A stretch of 64,000 nt of DNA, from assembly GCA_023262855.1 (NCBI GenBank), contig JALQYQ010000010.1, positions 18,173-82,172 of the forward strand, given 5' to 3'. The first letter of the stretch is position 1, and each line of letters opens with the position of its first letter. The DNA comes from Crocinitomicaceae bacterium (GTDB lineage Bacteria > Bacteroidota > Bacteroidia > Flavobacteriales_D > Crocinitomicaceae). A model generated the notes under the pieces. It saw only the letters and a list, made by a program, of their open reading frames with translations, searched no databases and had not been told where the DNA came from. Positions 46,224 through 57,200 of this stretch are shown here, piece after piece. A program made the translations under genes and the position numbers.

Positions 46224-47843
46224 ATGAAGCAAATAATTACCCTTTTTTCAATCCTATTTACTGGATTTTATAGTTTGGCGCAAGTCAATTTAACCTCATC
46301 GAATCTGCCAATTGTCGTAATCACCCAACCGAGTGGACAAACGATCAATGATGCAGCGCGAATTGTCTGCGATATGGGAATTATCTACAACGGAATCGGA
46401 GCAACGAACCTCATCAACAATCCTTACAACAATTACAATGGGAAAATTGCGATTGAAGTACGTGGTTCAACATCACAGCAATACCCAAAAAAAAGTTACG
46501 GTTTCGAAACGCAAGATGCTTTAGGAGCGAACAACAATGTTTCTCTTTTAGGTTTGCCTGCTGAAAACGATTGGATTCTATACGGTCCATATCCCGACAA
46601 AACGCTTTTGCGTGATGTACTTACCTACGATTTATCCAAGAAATTTGGTCATTACGCATCTAATTGGAAACACTGTGAATTGATTATTGATGGGCAATAT
46701 ATGGGCGTTTACATCTTGTTGGAACGTATAAAACGCGATCACGACCGTGTGAATATTGCACACCTAGACCCAGATGATTTAGCTGGTGATTCGTTAACGG
46801 GTGGTTACATTGTAAAAGTGGATAAATTGACAGGAGAAGTTGGTTATTCGTGGACATCTAACTACAACAACGAAGTCGTTTTTCAATTCCACGATCCTGA
46901 GTACGATGAATTGAATCCGATTCAATCGAGTTATATGGAAAACTTCATCGGCGAATTTGAAGATGCTGTTTGGGGGCCACAATTCGATGATCCAACGGTT
47001 GGTTATTCAGCCTACATTGAAAAAACATCCTTTTACGATTTTTTCATTTTGCAAGAATTGGGAAGAACTGTTGATGGCTATCGCTCAAGTTCCTTCATGC
47101 ACAAGGACAAAACAAGTGGCGCTTGGAATGGGAAATTAGTTGCAGGTCCGATGTGGGATTTTAACCTTTCTTACGGAAATGCTGATTATTGCGACGCTGA
47201 TTTAACAACTGGTTGGCAATACAACTTTGATGAAATATGCGATTTCACTTCTGCCATCCCTTTTTGGTGGGAAAAATTGTTGTCGTCCCCAAGTTACCGT
47301 AACGGTTTGCGTTGTCGTTGGGATGAATTGCGTTCTGGACCGTTACACACGGATTCAGTGAATTATTTCATCGATTCAATGGCGAATTATTTGACAGATG
47401 CGCGCATTCGAAACTTTACAAAATGGCCGATTATTGGTCAATACGTGAATTGGAACGCATTCGTAGGCGCAACCTATGAGGAAGATCTTAATTTCTTGAA
47501 ACAATACATTGAGACGCGCTCTTTATGGATGGATGCCAACATTCCAGGAATCTGTGATTTAGCCGTTGAAGAACAAGCATTCGTTCCTCAATACTGCAAA
47601 GTATGGCCTAATCCAATGAGCGATGTTGGATACATTGGATTCACTTTATTCAAAAACGACGCGATTCAATTGGAATTGTATGATTTAACGGGGCGCGTTG
47701 TGCTCACTGAAGATTTTGGAAAATTGGTAGCTGGTGAACATGCGTTTGAACTTTCGACAGATGAATTAGTGTCTGGCAACTACATTTACAAAGTAAAAGG
47801 AACTTCAGAGCAATTGTTCACGGGCAAAATTGTCATTAAGTAA
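46224..47843 (+). CDS. CotH-like kinase-fold secreted protein with T9SS type A domain
   Basis: The 539-residue protein has a signal peptide (MKQIITLFSILFTGFYSLAQ). The CotH domain is clear: KIAIEVRGSTSQQYPKKSYGFE, LLGLPAENDWILYGPYPDKTLLRD, DGQYMGVYILLERIKRD and AGPMWDFNLSYGN (the DxD-like metal site region). The C-terminus (VWPNPMSDVGYI...GNYIYKVKGTSEQLFTGKIVIK) is a T9SS sorting signal. CotH proteins are atypical secreted protein kinases in Bacillus; activity here is inference. Its stop overlaps the dgkA ATG (TAATG). Confidence 0.88.
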   Translation: MKQIITLFSILFTGFYSLAQVNLTSSNLPIVVITQPSGQTINDAARIVCDMGIIYNGIGATNLINNPYNNYNGKIAIEVRGSTSQQYPKKSYGFETQDALGANNNVSLLGLPAENDWILYGPYPDKTLLRDVLTYDLSKKFGHYASNWKHCELIIDGQYMGVYILLERIKRDHDRVNIAHLDPDDLAGDSLTGGYIVKVDKLTGEVGYSWTSNYNNEVVFQFHDPEYDELNPIQSSYMENFIGEFEDAVWGPQFDDPTVGYSAYIEKTSFYDFFILQELGRTVDGYRSSSFMHKDKTSGAWNGKLVAGPMWDFNLSYGNADYCDADLTTGWQYNFDEICDFTSAIPFWWEKLLSSPSYRNGLRCRWDELRSGPLHTDSVNYFIDSMANYLTDARIRNFTKWPIIGQYVNWNAFVGATYEEDLNFLKQYIETRSLWMDANIPGICDLAVEEQAFVPQYCKVWPNPMSDVGYIGFTLFKNDAIQLELYDLTGRVVLTEDFGKLVAGEHAFELSTDELVSGNYIYKVKGTSEQLFTGKIVIK

Positions 47844-48193
47844 TGATCAAATTTTTTAAAGGGTTTGGATTTGCTTTTGCTGGAATCTGGCAAATGCTCT
47901 TGCAAGAGCGCAATTTCAAAGTACATGTATTGGCGCTGTTGGCTGTAATTTCAGCTGGACTGTATTTTCACATCACAACTCAGGAATGGATCAACATTCT
48001 GCTCGTTTCTGCATTGGTTTTATCATTGGAAGCAATCAATACGGCCATTGAAAAACTGTGCGACATGCACACCAAAGAAATTCATCCACAAATCAAACTG
48101 ATTAAAGATGTGGCTGCAGGCGCAGTGCTAATTGCTGCTATTTTTGCACTTGTAATTGCATTCCTTATTTTTACAAAATATCTAGTCAAATGA
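47843..48193 (+). CDS. dgkA: Diacylglycerol kinase (DgkA family)
   Basis: The 116-residue protein has three membrane helices and the catalytic signature LEAINTAIEKLCDMH. The N-terminal KFFKGFGFAFAGIWQMLLQERNFKVH is the usual amphipathic start. The family phosphorylates diacylglycerol or undecaprenol in the inner membrane. It is translationally coupled on both sides: TAATG with the CotH gene and ATGA with the esterase gene. Confidence 0.93.
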   Translation: MIKFFKGFGFAFAGIWQMLLQERNFKVHVLALLAVISAGLYFHITTQEWINILLVSALVLSLEAINTAIEKLCDMHTKEIHPQIKLIKDVAAGAVLIAAIFALVIAFLIFTKYLVK

Positions 48194-49296
48194 AACTACT
48201 TTTTCTTTTTATAATGCTGAGCACGATCGGATTCGGGCAACAAACCATTAACGGTTCAATCACACATGACGGTTTAACACGCACGTATATCTTGTACGTT
48301 CCTGCGAGTTATTCACCTGGCACGCCTGTTCCATTGGTGTTCAATTTTCATGGATATACGAGTAATTCAACAGAACAGATGTTGTATGGCGATTTTCGTC
48401 CAATTGCAGACACAGCCAATTTCATCCTCGTTCACCCAATGGGAACTTTAGATGGTTCGAACCAACCGTATTGGAACGCTGGATTTGGTGGTTCGGTTGA
48501 CGACCTTGGATTTACAAGTGCGTTGATTGATTCCATTTCTGCTGATTACTCAATAAATCCGAATAGAATTTACAGTACCGGCATGTCGAACGGTGGAATT
48601 ATGAGTTATTACTTAGCATGTGAATTAAGCAACCGTTTCGCAGCAATTGCATCCGTAACAGGAACAATGATTACCGGGTCACAATTAACGTGCAGCGCGC
48701 AACATCCAACACCTGTCATGGAAATTCATGGAACAGCTGATGCAACCGTTCCTTACACCGGAAACACTACAATGATTGCCATTCCGAATGTGTTAAATTA
48801 TTGGGTAAATTATAACAATTGCTCAACAACACCAACAGTTACACCAGTCACTAACACATCTACAACAGATGGCTGCACTGCAGAACATTCCGTTTGGACA
48901 GGTGGCGACAATGGCGTGGAAGTGGAACATTACAAAATCATTGGAGGCGGACATACGTGGCCGGGAGCGCCTGTTGCCATTGGCGTAACGAATTACGACA
49001 TCAATGCATCAAAACTAATCTGGATTTTCTTCTCGAAATATGACTTAAATGGAGCGATTGGTCCAGTTGGTGTAAATGAGATTCAAGGACAAAAACTAAC
49101 AGTTTACCCGAATCCAAGTAGTGATTTCTTAACGATTGAAGGAGTAGAAGATTTGAGTTCGATTGAAGTAGTTTCTATGACCGGAAGAAAAGTTGTTTGT
49201 GGATTTGAAAATTCCAAAATCGACATTCGTTCACTTGAAAATGGTGTTTACTTTTTATCGATTGACGGGAAGGTAGTTCGTTTTGTGAAGATGTAA
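48190..49296 (+). CDS. Secreted PHB-depolymerase/feruloyl-esterase-like hydrolase with T9SS domain
   Basis: The 368-residue protein has a short signal peptide (MKLLFLFIMLSTIGFGQ). The esterase domain has VPLVFNFHGYTSNSTEQ, the nucleophile elbow YSTGMSNGGIMSYY, the acid in EIHGTADATVPY and the His in IGGGHTWPGA. The C-terminal sorting domain is VYPNPSSDFLTI...GVYFLSIDGKVVRFVKM. It probably acts outside the cell on ester bonds of plant or polyester material. It is the third gene of the coupled cotH-dgkA unit. Confidence 0.88.
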   Translation: MKLLFLFIMLSTIGFGQQTINGSITHDGLTRTYILYVPASYSPGTPVPLVFNFHGYTSNSTEQMLYGDFRPIADTANFILVHPMGTLDGSNQPYWNAGFGGSVDDLGFTSALIDSISADYSINPNRIYSTGMSNGGIMSYYLACELSNRFAAIASVTGTMITGSQLTCSAQHPTPVMEIHGTADATVPYTGNTTMIAIPNVLNYWVNYNNCSTTPTVTPVTNTSTTDGCTAEHSVWTGGDNGVEVEHYKIIGGGHTWPGAPVAIGVTNYDINASKLIWIFFSKYDLNGAIGPVGVNEIQGQKLTVYPNPSSDFLTIEGVEDLSSIEVVSMTGRKVVCGFENSKIDIRSLENGVYFLSIDGKVVRFVKM

Positions 49297-49320
49297 ACAT
49301 AATTTTAAACCAATATCAAC

Positions 49321-50346
49321 ATGAATAACAAATATGCACTCATTTCATTCCATGCACTTGTGTGGATTCTTGTGCTCTTTGTGCCGTTGGTTTCTGTTTA
49401 TCAAATGCTCGATTCCTTTTTGCCAAAATCGAGTATTGCGCCATTCATCCCAGTCATTCTTTTGAGTTTAATGCTGATATCACTCTTCTACATTAACTAT
49501 TTACTATTAATTCCAAAGTTATTTCACACGAAGAAATACCTGTTCTATGCTATTGCACTTGTCAGTCTGATCACAGCTGCAATTTTATTTTCAAGAGTGG
49601 TTTTGTATTACATCAACTTTGGACCTGATAGTTTGCGCTTGTATAATCCAATTTTAACGAAGGTTGTTCCAATTGCGCGTTTAAATGCCTTTTTAATGCT
49701 TCTTTTCGTGTTGGTCGGTTCTATTTTACTTTCTATTCACAACCGTTTAAAAGAGATTGAACAAGAAAAAATCAGTGCACAACTAGCTTCATTACAATCC
49801 CAAATTAATCCTCATTTTCTTTTCAACACCTTGAATAACATTTACGCTACTGCAATTGATTCTTCGCCACAAACCGCTGAAATGATCGGAAAATTATCGC
49901 AGATGATGCGCTACACAATGAGGGAAACACAAAAAGACTTAGTGAGTCTACTAGATGAAATTGATTATGTTGATTGCTTTATTGAATTGCAAAGGTTGCG
50001 ACTTGATTCGAATGTGAAGTTACATTTCGAACATGAAGGGAATTTTTCTGACTATCAAATAGCTCCAATGCTTTTAATTCCTTTTGTTGAAAACGCATTT
50101 AAACATGGCGTCAATTCAGAAGAACATTCGCATATTCATGTCGAAGCACGAATGACTTCAAATCAATTCGTATTTAAGGTTCAGAACAATAAGGTTCACA
50201 AACAATTAGACATTAACGAACACAGCGGAATTGGTATTTCGAACACAAAAAAAAGGCTGGAATTACTTTACGGTAACAATCAATCCTTAACAATTAACGA
50301 AACAGAACACGATTTTAAGGTTGAATTAACCATCGAACTACAATGA
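49321..50346 (+). CDS. LytS-type sensor histidine kinase
   Basis: The 341-residue protein has four membrane helices in the first 140 residues and no large sensor domain. The kinase box is SLQSQINPHFLFNTLNNIYA and the ATP-binding part has PMLLIPFVENAFKHGV and SGIGISNTKKRLELLYG. It shares ATGA with the following LytTR regulator. The pair heads the efflux operon and likely controls it. Confidence 0.93.
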   Translation: MNNKYALISFHALVWILVLFVPLVSVYQMLDSFLPKSSIAPFIPVILLSLMLISLFYINYLLLIPKLFHTKKYLFYAIALVSLITAAILFSRVVLYYINFGPDSLRLYNPILTKVVPIARLNAFLMLLFVLVGSILLSIHNRLKEIEQEKISAQLASLQSQINPHFLFNTLNNIYATAIDSSPQTAEMIGKLSQMMRYTMRETQKDLVSLLDEIDYVDCFIELQRLRLDSNVKLHFEHEGNFSDYQIAPMLLIPFVENAFKHGVNSEEHSHIHVEARMTSNQFVFKVQNNKVHKQLDINEHSGIGISNTKKRLELLYGNNQSLTINETEHDFKVELTIELQ

Positions 50347-51035
50347 TACACGCGATAGCACTTGACGACGAGCCTTTGGCTTTAAAAGTAATTGAATCAT
50401 TTTGCGCTTCAAATGACTATATCATTCTTGAAAAAACGTTTACAAAACCCTCAGAAGCACGCGACTATTTAGCCTCGAATGAAATTCACTTAATCTTTTG
50501 CGATGTTCAAATGCCATCAATTACTGGAATCAACTTTGTTCGTGAACTAGCATCAAAACCAATGGTTATTTTCACAACCGCTTTTAGTGAATATGCTGCG
50601 GTGAGTTATGAGTTAAATGCAATTGATTATTTACTAAAACCCATCAACAAAGCCCGATTCGACCAAGCTGTATCTAAAGCCAATGATTTTTTTCTACACC
50701 TTCAGTCTAAAGAAGCAACGAGTCAACAATTTCTATATGTTCGGGCGGAATACAGTTTAGTAAAAATTCCACTTTCGGACATTTTTTATTTTGAAACGAT
50801 GGATGACTATATCAAGATTCATCTGAAAGATAAAAAGCCAATTCTAACATTAATGAGCATGAAAAAAATGTTGGAACGCTTGCCAAAAAATCAATTTGTT
50901 CGTGTCCATCGGTCGTATATTGTTCCTTTTGAAAAAATTTCTTCCGTACGTGGTAAAAGTCTGTTTTTGGAAACACAGGAAATTCCAATCGGTGAAAGCT
51001 ACAAGAAAGATTTTTTTGAAAATTATCACGTTTAA
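50343..51035 (+). CDS. LytTR-family response regulator
   Basis: The 230-residue protein has a receiver domain (IALDDEPLALKVIESF, LIFCDVQMPSITG with the phosphoacceptor Asp, YLLKPINKARF) and a LytTR DNA-binding domain (IFYFETMDDYIKIHLKD, FVRVHRSYIVP). It overlaps the kinase gene by 4 bases. The downstream efflux genes begin about 90 bases later and are its probable targets. Confidence 0.93.
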   Translation: MIHAIALDDEPLALKVIESFCASNDYIILEKTFTKPSEARDYLASNEIHLIFCDVQMPSITGINFVRELASKPMVIFTTAFSEYAAVSYELNAIDYLLKPINKARFDQAVSKANDFFLHLQSKEATSQQFLYVRAEYSLVKIPLSDIFYFETMDDYIKIHLKDKKPILTLMSMKKMLERLPKNQFVRVHRSYIVPFEKISSVRGKSLFLETQEIPIGESYKKDFFENYHV

Positions 51036-51127
51036 ATCTCCAAACTCCGATACAATTCTCGGAAAACCCGATATCTTTTTTCTAAATAAAAACTAAATGG
51101 CTCCTTTGTGTTAAACAAACAGCCGTT

Positions 51128-51574
51128 ATGATAGTTTCAAAAAAGTTCAGCAGTATTCTTTTTATTAGTTTGCTAACCTTTTCTGGATGTGAAAGTTCAA
51201 CAAACAACACCGAAATAGCATCAAAAAAGGAAAACACACATCACCATTCTGAAGAGGATATCCAGCTAAATAATGGCGAAAAATGGCTTGTTGAACCATC
51301 CATGCTTTTAATAATTCACAAAATGGAAAAGGAAGTCAATCAGTTTGACCAGCAAAGTTTCTCGCAACTTGGCAAGCAATTAACGATTGATATAGAGGAA
51401 TTAACATCTAATTGCACCATGACTGGTCAAGCGCATGATGAATTACACAAATGGCTTTTACCCTATATCGATATAGTGGATCACTTAGTTCAAACAAATA
51501 ATCAAAAAGAAGCAAAAGCAGTTTATCTACAAATCAAACAGTCATTTCACACATTTAATCAGTATTTCAAATGA
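51128..51574 (+). CDS. Small His-containing lipoprotein at head of efflux operon
   Basis: The 148-residue protein has a lipoprotein signal (FISLLTFSGCESS). The mature part has a THHHSEED cluster near the N-terminus and a CTMTGQAHDELHKWLLPYID segment that looks like a Cys/His site. Such residues suggest metal binding, which is inference. It shares ATGA with the cupin gene. The family is not recognised with certainty. Confidence 0.65.
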   Translation: MIVSKKFSSILFISLLTFSGCESSTNNTEIASKKENTHHHSEEDIQLNNGEKWLVEPSMLLIIHKMEKEVNQFDQQSFSQLGKQLTIDIEELTSNCTMTGQAHDELHKWLLPYIDIVDHLVQTNNQKEAKAVYLQIKQSFHTFNQYFK

Positions 51575-51858
51575 ACATTCAGACAATTCACCCCAAAGAC
51601 AAAGCTGTTTCTGCAGTTTCAATTTTTAAAAGTGACGCAGGAAATACAACAGCCATACAATTATTAAAGTTTGAAACCTTAAAAGAACACATCACCAAGA
51701 CACCAGCGCTACTGGTTTGTGTAATGGGTGAAATAATTTTTGAAAATGAAAAAGGTGATAAATCAACCTTAAAAACCGGTGATTTCATCCATATAGAAAA
51801 AGACATTAAACATTGGCTGATTGCGATTATGGAAAGCCAATTGATTCTGATTAAATAA
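51571..51858 (+). CDS. Small cupin-like protein
   Basis: The 95-residue protein is a single cupin barrel: TKTPALLVCVMGEIIFENEKG is motif 1-like and LKTGDFIHIEKDIKHWLIAIM motif 2-like. Of the usual metal ligands only a late His is obvious, so metal binding is uncertain. It is coupled to the upstream lipoprotein and lies 8 bases before the TolC gene. Confidence 0.75.
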   Translation: MNIQTIHPKDKAVSAVSIFKSDAGNTTAIQLLKFETLKEHITKTPALLVCVMGEIIFENEKGDKSTLKTGDFIHIEKDIKHWLIAIMESQLILIK

Positions 51859-51866
51859 GACTTTTA

Positions 51867-53198
51867 ATGAAAAATACACTAAAATTATTCTTTGCTCTTT
51901 TTACCCTTTTTGTCGGAAAGCAAACTGTTTTAAGTCAAGAATGGACATTAAAACAATGTATTGACACAGCTTTGGTAAAAAACAAAACGATTCAGCTAAG
52001 TAAGAACAACAATGCTATCAGTGAGGAACGTTGGTTAGAAACGAAAGCATCCTTACTTCCGAAACTTAGTTTGAACGCAGAATATAAATACTTCACAGAT
52101 TTACCAACCCAATTGATGCCTTTGTCAACCTTTAACCCCAGTGCGCCTGAAGGTCAGTTCAAAGAAGCACAGTTTGGCGTACCTCATAATATCAATGCTA
52201 ATTTTCAGCTACTTGTTCCATTGTACAATCCTCAACTCTATGGTGCAATCAAATCCACGGAACTCGCTAACCAACTCAGTCAATTGCAAACAACTAAAGT
52301 GGAAGAACAATTGAGTTTTGACATTGCAAACATATTTTACAGTGCTCAAATCATTCATTCTCAGCTTCAATTTATTGACAGTAATTTACTAAATAGTCTA
52401 AAAGTGCTTACAAGGGTTCAAAAGCTTCACGAACAATTGTTATCCAAAGGAACGGATGTTCAAAAAATCGAATTGCAAATTCAACAACTTTCAAGTCAAA
52501 AACATCAACTTGAAGCAAACTATTTACAACTTCTCAACGCGCTAAAATTTGCAATCGGAATACCATTAGACTCAAATCTTCAACTTAAGCACACCATTGA
52601 ATACAGCACGAGCATTGAATTGGAAAGTAAACCAATTATTGAGTTAAAAATGAATGCCCTGCAGTATGAATTGCAAAAAAACGAGCTAAAAACGTTAAAC
52701 CATTCGCGCTTTCTTCCAAGTCTAAATTTAATGGCGAATTACGGAACAATGGGCTTAGGATATGATCAACAGCCATCCAACTTCTTGAATTTTTATCCAA
52801 TAGGATTTGCTGCAGTACAGTTTTCTTATCCTATTTTCTCTGGTACGCAGACCTTAAGAAAAATCAATCAAAAACAATTTGAGCTACAAAACTCACAATT
52901 GCAACGTGTTATTCTTGAGGAACAAAATGCAATGCAAATTCGCAATGCAAACCAACAACGCTCGAACGCTTTGGAAACAATTGCAACAAGCAAGGATCAA
53001 ATTTCCTTCGCACAAATCATTTATCAGCAAACTCAACTTCACTATTCTTTAGGGAGTGCTAGTTTGACCGATGTTTTACTGTCTGATAATGCCTTGAGAG
53101 AAGCACAACAAACGCAATTATCGGCAATCATCAGCTATCTAAAAGCAACTTTGGAACTAACAAAACTCACTGGGAATACCCCCCTGTCAAATCAATAA
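51867..53198 (+). CDS. TolC-family outer-membrane efflux protein
   Basis: The 443-residue protein has a signal peptide (FALFTLFVGKQTVLSQ) and begins the mature part with EWTLKQCIDTALVKNKTIQLSKNN, the usual TolC start. Two long coiled-coil repeats rich in Gln, Leu and Ala follow, with YSLGSASLTDVLLSDNALREA near the end. It forms the outer-membrane exit duct of the RND pump encoded next. Confidence 0.92.
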   Translation: MKNTLKLFFALFTLFVGKQTVLSQEWTLKQCIDTALVKNKTIQLSKNNNAISEERWLETKASLLPKLSLNAEYKYFTDLPTQLMPLSTFNPSAPEGQFKEAQFGVPHNINANFQLLVPLYNPQLYGAIKSTELANQLSQLQTTKVEEQLSFDIANIFYSAQIIHSQLQFIDSNLLNSLKVLTRVQKLHEQLLSKGTDVQKIELQIQQLSSQKHQLEANYLQLLNALKFAIGIPLDSNLQLKHTIEYSTSIELESKPIIELKMNALQYELQKNELKTLNHSRFLPSLNLMANYGTMGLGYDQQPSNFLNFYPIGFAAVQFSYPIFSGTQTLRKINQKQFELQNSQLQRVILEEQNAMQIRNANQQRSNALETIATSKDQISFAQIIYQQTQLHYSLGSASLTDVLLSDNALREAQQTQLSAIISYLKATLELTKLTGNTPLSNQ

Positions 53199-53202
53199 CA
53201 TC

Positions 53203-54276
53203 ATGAAAAACAATTCATCCATTTTGAAAAAAATCGTGTACATTATTGTACCAATTTTACTGATTTTACTTGTCTTCATTCGATTAAAAAACAATAAAGA
53301 AACAAGTCAAAACAAGGTATATCAATTTGATAAAAATCAACCTATTTATGTTTCAAGTAAAACAATTCAACTTGAAGAAACAAGCGCTACCTTATCATTT
53401 CCAGGAACTTTTGAAGCGCAAAAAGAGACAAAATTAAGCGCAGAATCACAAGGGAAAATTAACCAAATTTCCGTAGAAGTTGGTAGCCATGTTAGAAAAG
53501 GACAATTGTTAATTCAATTGGATAATTCCTTATTGAAATTACAGCTCGAATCAGCTGATGTTCAAATTGAACAATTACAAGCTGACGTGAACCGATTTAT
53601 CATCCTTGCAGATGCAGATGCTATCCAAAAGATTCAATTAGAAAAGGCTCAATTTGCCTTGAAAGCGGCAAAAATTCAACGTTCAACACTGATAGAACAA
53701 CTCAACAAAACGAGCATTAAGGCACCTTTCGATGGTATTATCACTGCTAAACTAACCGAAGTTGGAGCGTTTGCAGCACCTGGAGTACCTTTACTTCAAC
53801 TTTCTGATATTGCAACATTACGCTTTACGGTAAATGTTTCTGAACGTGATCTTTCCCATTTTATCGAAAGTAAAGTTTACAAAGTTTCAGCTGATGCTTT
53901 TCCATCACTATCTCTCTCCGGAAAAACCATACTGATTGGAAGTAAGGCAACAATGGGAAGCAGCTTCCCTGTTCAATTGGAAGTAAAAAACACTGCCAAC
54001 TTCAACATAAAATCAGGAATGTTTGGAAAAGCCATCATTCACACAGGTGACCAAAAAATGGGAATACTTATTCCAAGTTCTGCAATCGTTGGTACATCCA
54101 CTAAACGTCAAGTTTATGTAATCAAAAACGCCAAAGCAACGCTACAAACTATAAAAATTGATCATTACATCAACAACAAAGCAGTTGTATTATCTGGTTT
54201 ATCGAGCGGCGATCAAATTGTTACAAAAGGATTGCATAATCTTTACAACGGAGCAAAGGTAAAAATTAATAATTGA
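53203..54276 (+). CDS. RND efflux periplasmic adaptor (membrane fusion protein)
   Basis: The 357-residue protein has one N-terminal membrane helix (IVYIIVPILLILLVFI), a lipoyl-like half (GTFEAQKETKLSAESQGKI, VEVGSHVRKGQLLIQLDN), a short helical hairpin, the returning strand NKTSIKAPFDGIITAKL and a beta-barrel/membrane-proximal end (LSSGDQIVTKGLHNLYNGAKV). It joins the pump to the TolC duct. It is 4 bases after the TolC gene. Confidence 0.93.
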   Translation: MKNNSSILKKIVYIIVPILLILLVFIRLKNNKETSQNKVYQFDKNQPIYVSSKTIQLEETSATLSFPGTFEAQKETKLSAESQGKINQISVEVGSHVRKGQLLIQLDNSLLKLQLESADVQIEQLQADVNRFIILADADAIQKIQLEKAQFALKAAKIQRSTLIEQLNKTSIKAPFDGIITAKLTEVGAFAAPGVPLLQLSDIATLRFTVNVSERDLSHFIESKVYKVSADAFPSLSLSGKTILIGSKATMGSSFPVQLEVKNTANFNIKSGMFGKAIIHTGDQKMGILIPSSAIVGTSTKRQVYVIKNAKATLQTIKIDHYINNKAVVLSGLSSGDQIVTKGLHNLYNGAKVKINN

Positions 54277-54280
54277 AGGT

Positions 54281-57200
54281 ATGAATCTTACAGAAATCTC
54301 CATTAAACGACCTTCACTAATAATCGTATTATTTAGTGTTCTAACCCTTCTTGGCGTTATCGGTTATAAGAATTTGAGCTACGAATTAATGCCTGATTTC
54401 AATCAGCCAGTAGTTGTAATTAAAACCATTTATCCAGGAGCTGAACCGACAGAAGTAGAATCATCGGTATCACGCAAAATTGAAGACGCTTTGTCCAACT
54501 TAGAAGGCATCGATTATTTGGTAACAAAATCACTTCCGAATGCTTCCATCATCATTGCCAATTTGAAATATGGAACAAATTTGGACAAAACGATGCAAGA
54601 TGCTCAGCGTTTTATCGACAACATAAAAAAAGATTTACCAAAAGACATTCAGAGCCCAGTCATGAGTAAAGTCTCTCCGAATGATCTTCCAATCATGTCG
54701 ATTAGTGTTACGAGTGATTTATCAGCAAGTGAACTGCATACTTTGTTAACCAATGAACTCCTTCCGCAAATCCAACAAATTAAAGGTGTTGCTGAAATAA
54801 CATTATTGGGTGGTGAAGAACGTGAAATACAAGTCAATGTTTTACCCGACAAATTGAAGCTTTACAAAATACCATTATCGCAAGTGGTAGAAGCAATTAA
54901 CCGTTCAGGACTCGATATTCCCGCAGGTCAAGTGAAATCAAATGGGGAAAACAACTCTGTTCGTTTAATCGGAAAATACAAAGATCTTCAAGGAATTAAA
55001 GACGTTCAGGTGGCACTGCCATTGCCTGGAAATCCGATTTATGTGAAAGATCTTGCAGAAGTCAAAGACGGAATTAAAGAAATCAGCTCAGTTAGTCGCT
55101 TCAATGGGAAAACAGGAATTGGTTTACTACTCAAAAAACAGGGAGACGGAAATGCGGTAGACGTTTCAAGCGCCGTTCGAAAAAAATTCAAAGACATCGA
55201 AGAGCAATATCGATCTGAAAATGTTCGATTCATTATTTCCGACGACAGCACCGACAACACGATTGCAGCTGTTGAAGGGGTTGTTGAAGATTTATTATTA
55301 GCCGTTGTTTTGGTTTCCATTATCATGCTCTTATTTCTGCGCAGTTATCGCAATTCCCTAATTGTACTTTTAGCCATTCCGACATCATTAATCACTGCAT
55401 TCGGAGTCATGTGGATGCTGGGATACACGCTGAATTTAATGACACTTTTAGCTATGTCATTGGTCATTGGGATTCTTGTGGATGATGCAACAGTGGTGCT
55501 AGAGAATATTCAAAAACACCTTGACAGAAACAAAGACAAACGCACCGCGGCCATGGACGGACGAATGGAAATCGGTTTTTCAGCATTGTCAATTACGCTT
55601 GTTGATATTGTTGTATTTGTGCCCATACTTTTCTTGCAAGTGTTTGTTGCGGACATGCTTAAACAATTCTCGGTTGTTGTAATCACTTCTACCCTAAGCA
55701 GTCTTTTGGTCAGTTTTACATTGACACCTTGGCTGGCTTCGCGCTTGGGTAAAAAAGAAGATTTACAAGCAAGCAACTTCTTCAATCGTTTTCTTCTATG
55801 GTTTGAACACCTGCTCGATCGATTTATTGAATGGTATGGAAAACAATTGCAATGGGTATTGAAGCATAAACTCATCTTCACGGGAATTGTATTAGGTTTA
55901 TTTGTCATGACAGGCCTTATGCTAAACCAAGGAATTATCGGAAAGGAACTTATGACGACTGGAGATCAAGGAAAATTTAGACTAACGCTCGAATTTGACA
56001 AAAACATCACAGTCGAAGAAAACAATCGTATTTCAGAAAAAATTGAATCATTTATTCTGAAAAAACCAGAAATAAAAACGTTATTCAGCAATGTTGGCGG
56101 ACCAAGTACAGGCATTGGAAGTCTTGGAATGGGTTCACCCAATATTTCAGAATACACTATCCAATTAAAGTCCAAAGATGAACGCGGTAATGTTTCTACG
56201 GAAACCTATATGCGAGAATTAAGGGAAGAATTGAAAATCAAATTTCCAGGAATCAACTATTCAATGGCGGCGCTTGGTTTAATTCCGAAAACGGCTCCAA
56301 TTGAAATAACGTTAAGTGGGAGCAGTGAGGAAATTGTCATGAAACAAGCAAAAGAATTGAAAGCTGTCATTGAACTCATTCCTGGTGCTGATAATGTGCG
56401 TTTATCTGTTCAAGACGGAAGTCCTGAGTTTCAAGTGATTCCCGATAAAAATAAAATGCAACGACTTGGACTCACAACCGCATTTTTAGGCTTGAATACG
56501 CGAACTGCATTTGCAGGAAACGATGATGCCTCACTTACTGAAAATGGGATTGAATATCCAGTTCATATTCGCTTAGATGCCTTTAATCGCAGAAACATTA
56601 GTGATGTTGAACAATTAACAATTTTAAATCCAATGGGAATTCCAATTCAAGTAAAAGAATTTGCGGTTGTTTCACAAGACAAATCACCCTCTTTACTCGA
56701 ACGAAAAGACAGACAACCAGCGGTTACGTTAACTGCTGATGCATTGGGTAGACCTTCTGGAACAGTTGCTGACGATGTATTAGCCTATTTGGCCCACAAT
56801 CCATTACCAAAGAACATTCAGCTTACTTGGGGAAGCGATATTAAACGTCAACAAGACAGTTTTGGAGCATTGGGCTCTGTTTTATTGATTTCATTGATCT
56901 TGATTTACCTCATTATGGTTGCGCTTTACGACAGTTTTATTTACCCTTTTGTCGTACTCTTTGCAATACCATTGGCAATCATTGGAGCTTTTCTTGCCTT
57001 GAATCTATCCCTCAATAACATCAGTTTGTTTGCCATGTTGGGATTAATCATGCTCATGGGACTTGTTGTGAAAAATGCTATTCTGATTGTTGATTTTACA
57101 AATCAATTAAAAGCAGACGGAATGCATTACAAAGAAGCTTTAGTGAAAGCCGGAAAAGAACGAATGCGACCAATATTAATGACAACGCTTGCAATGGTCA

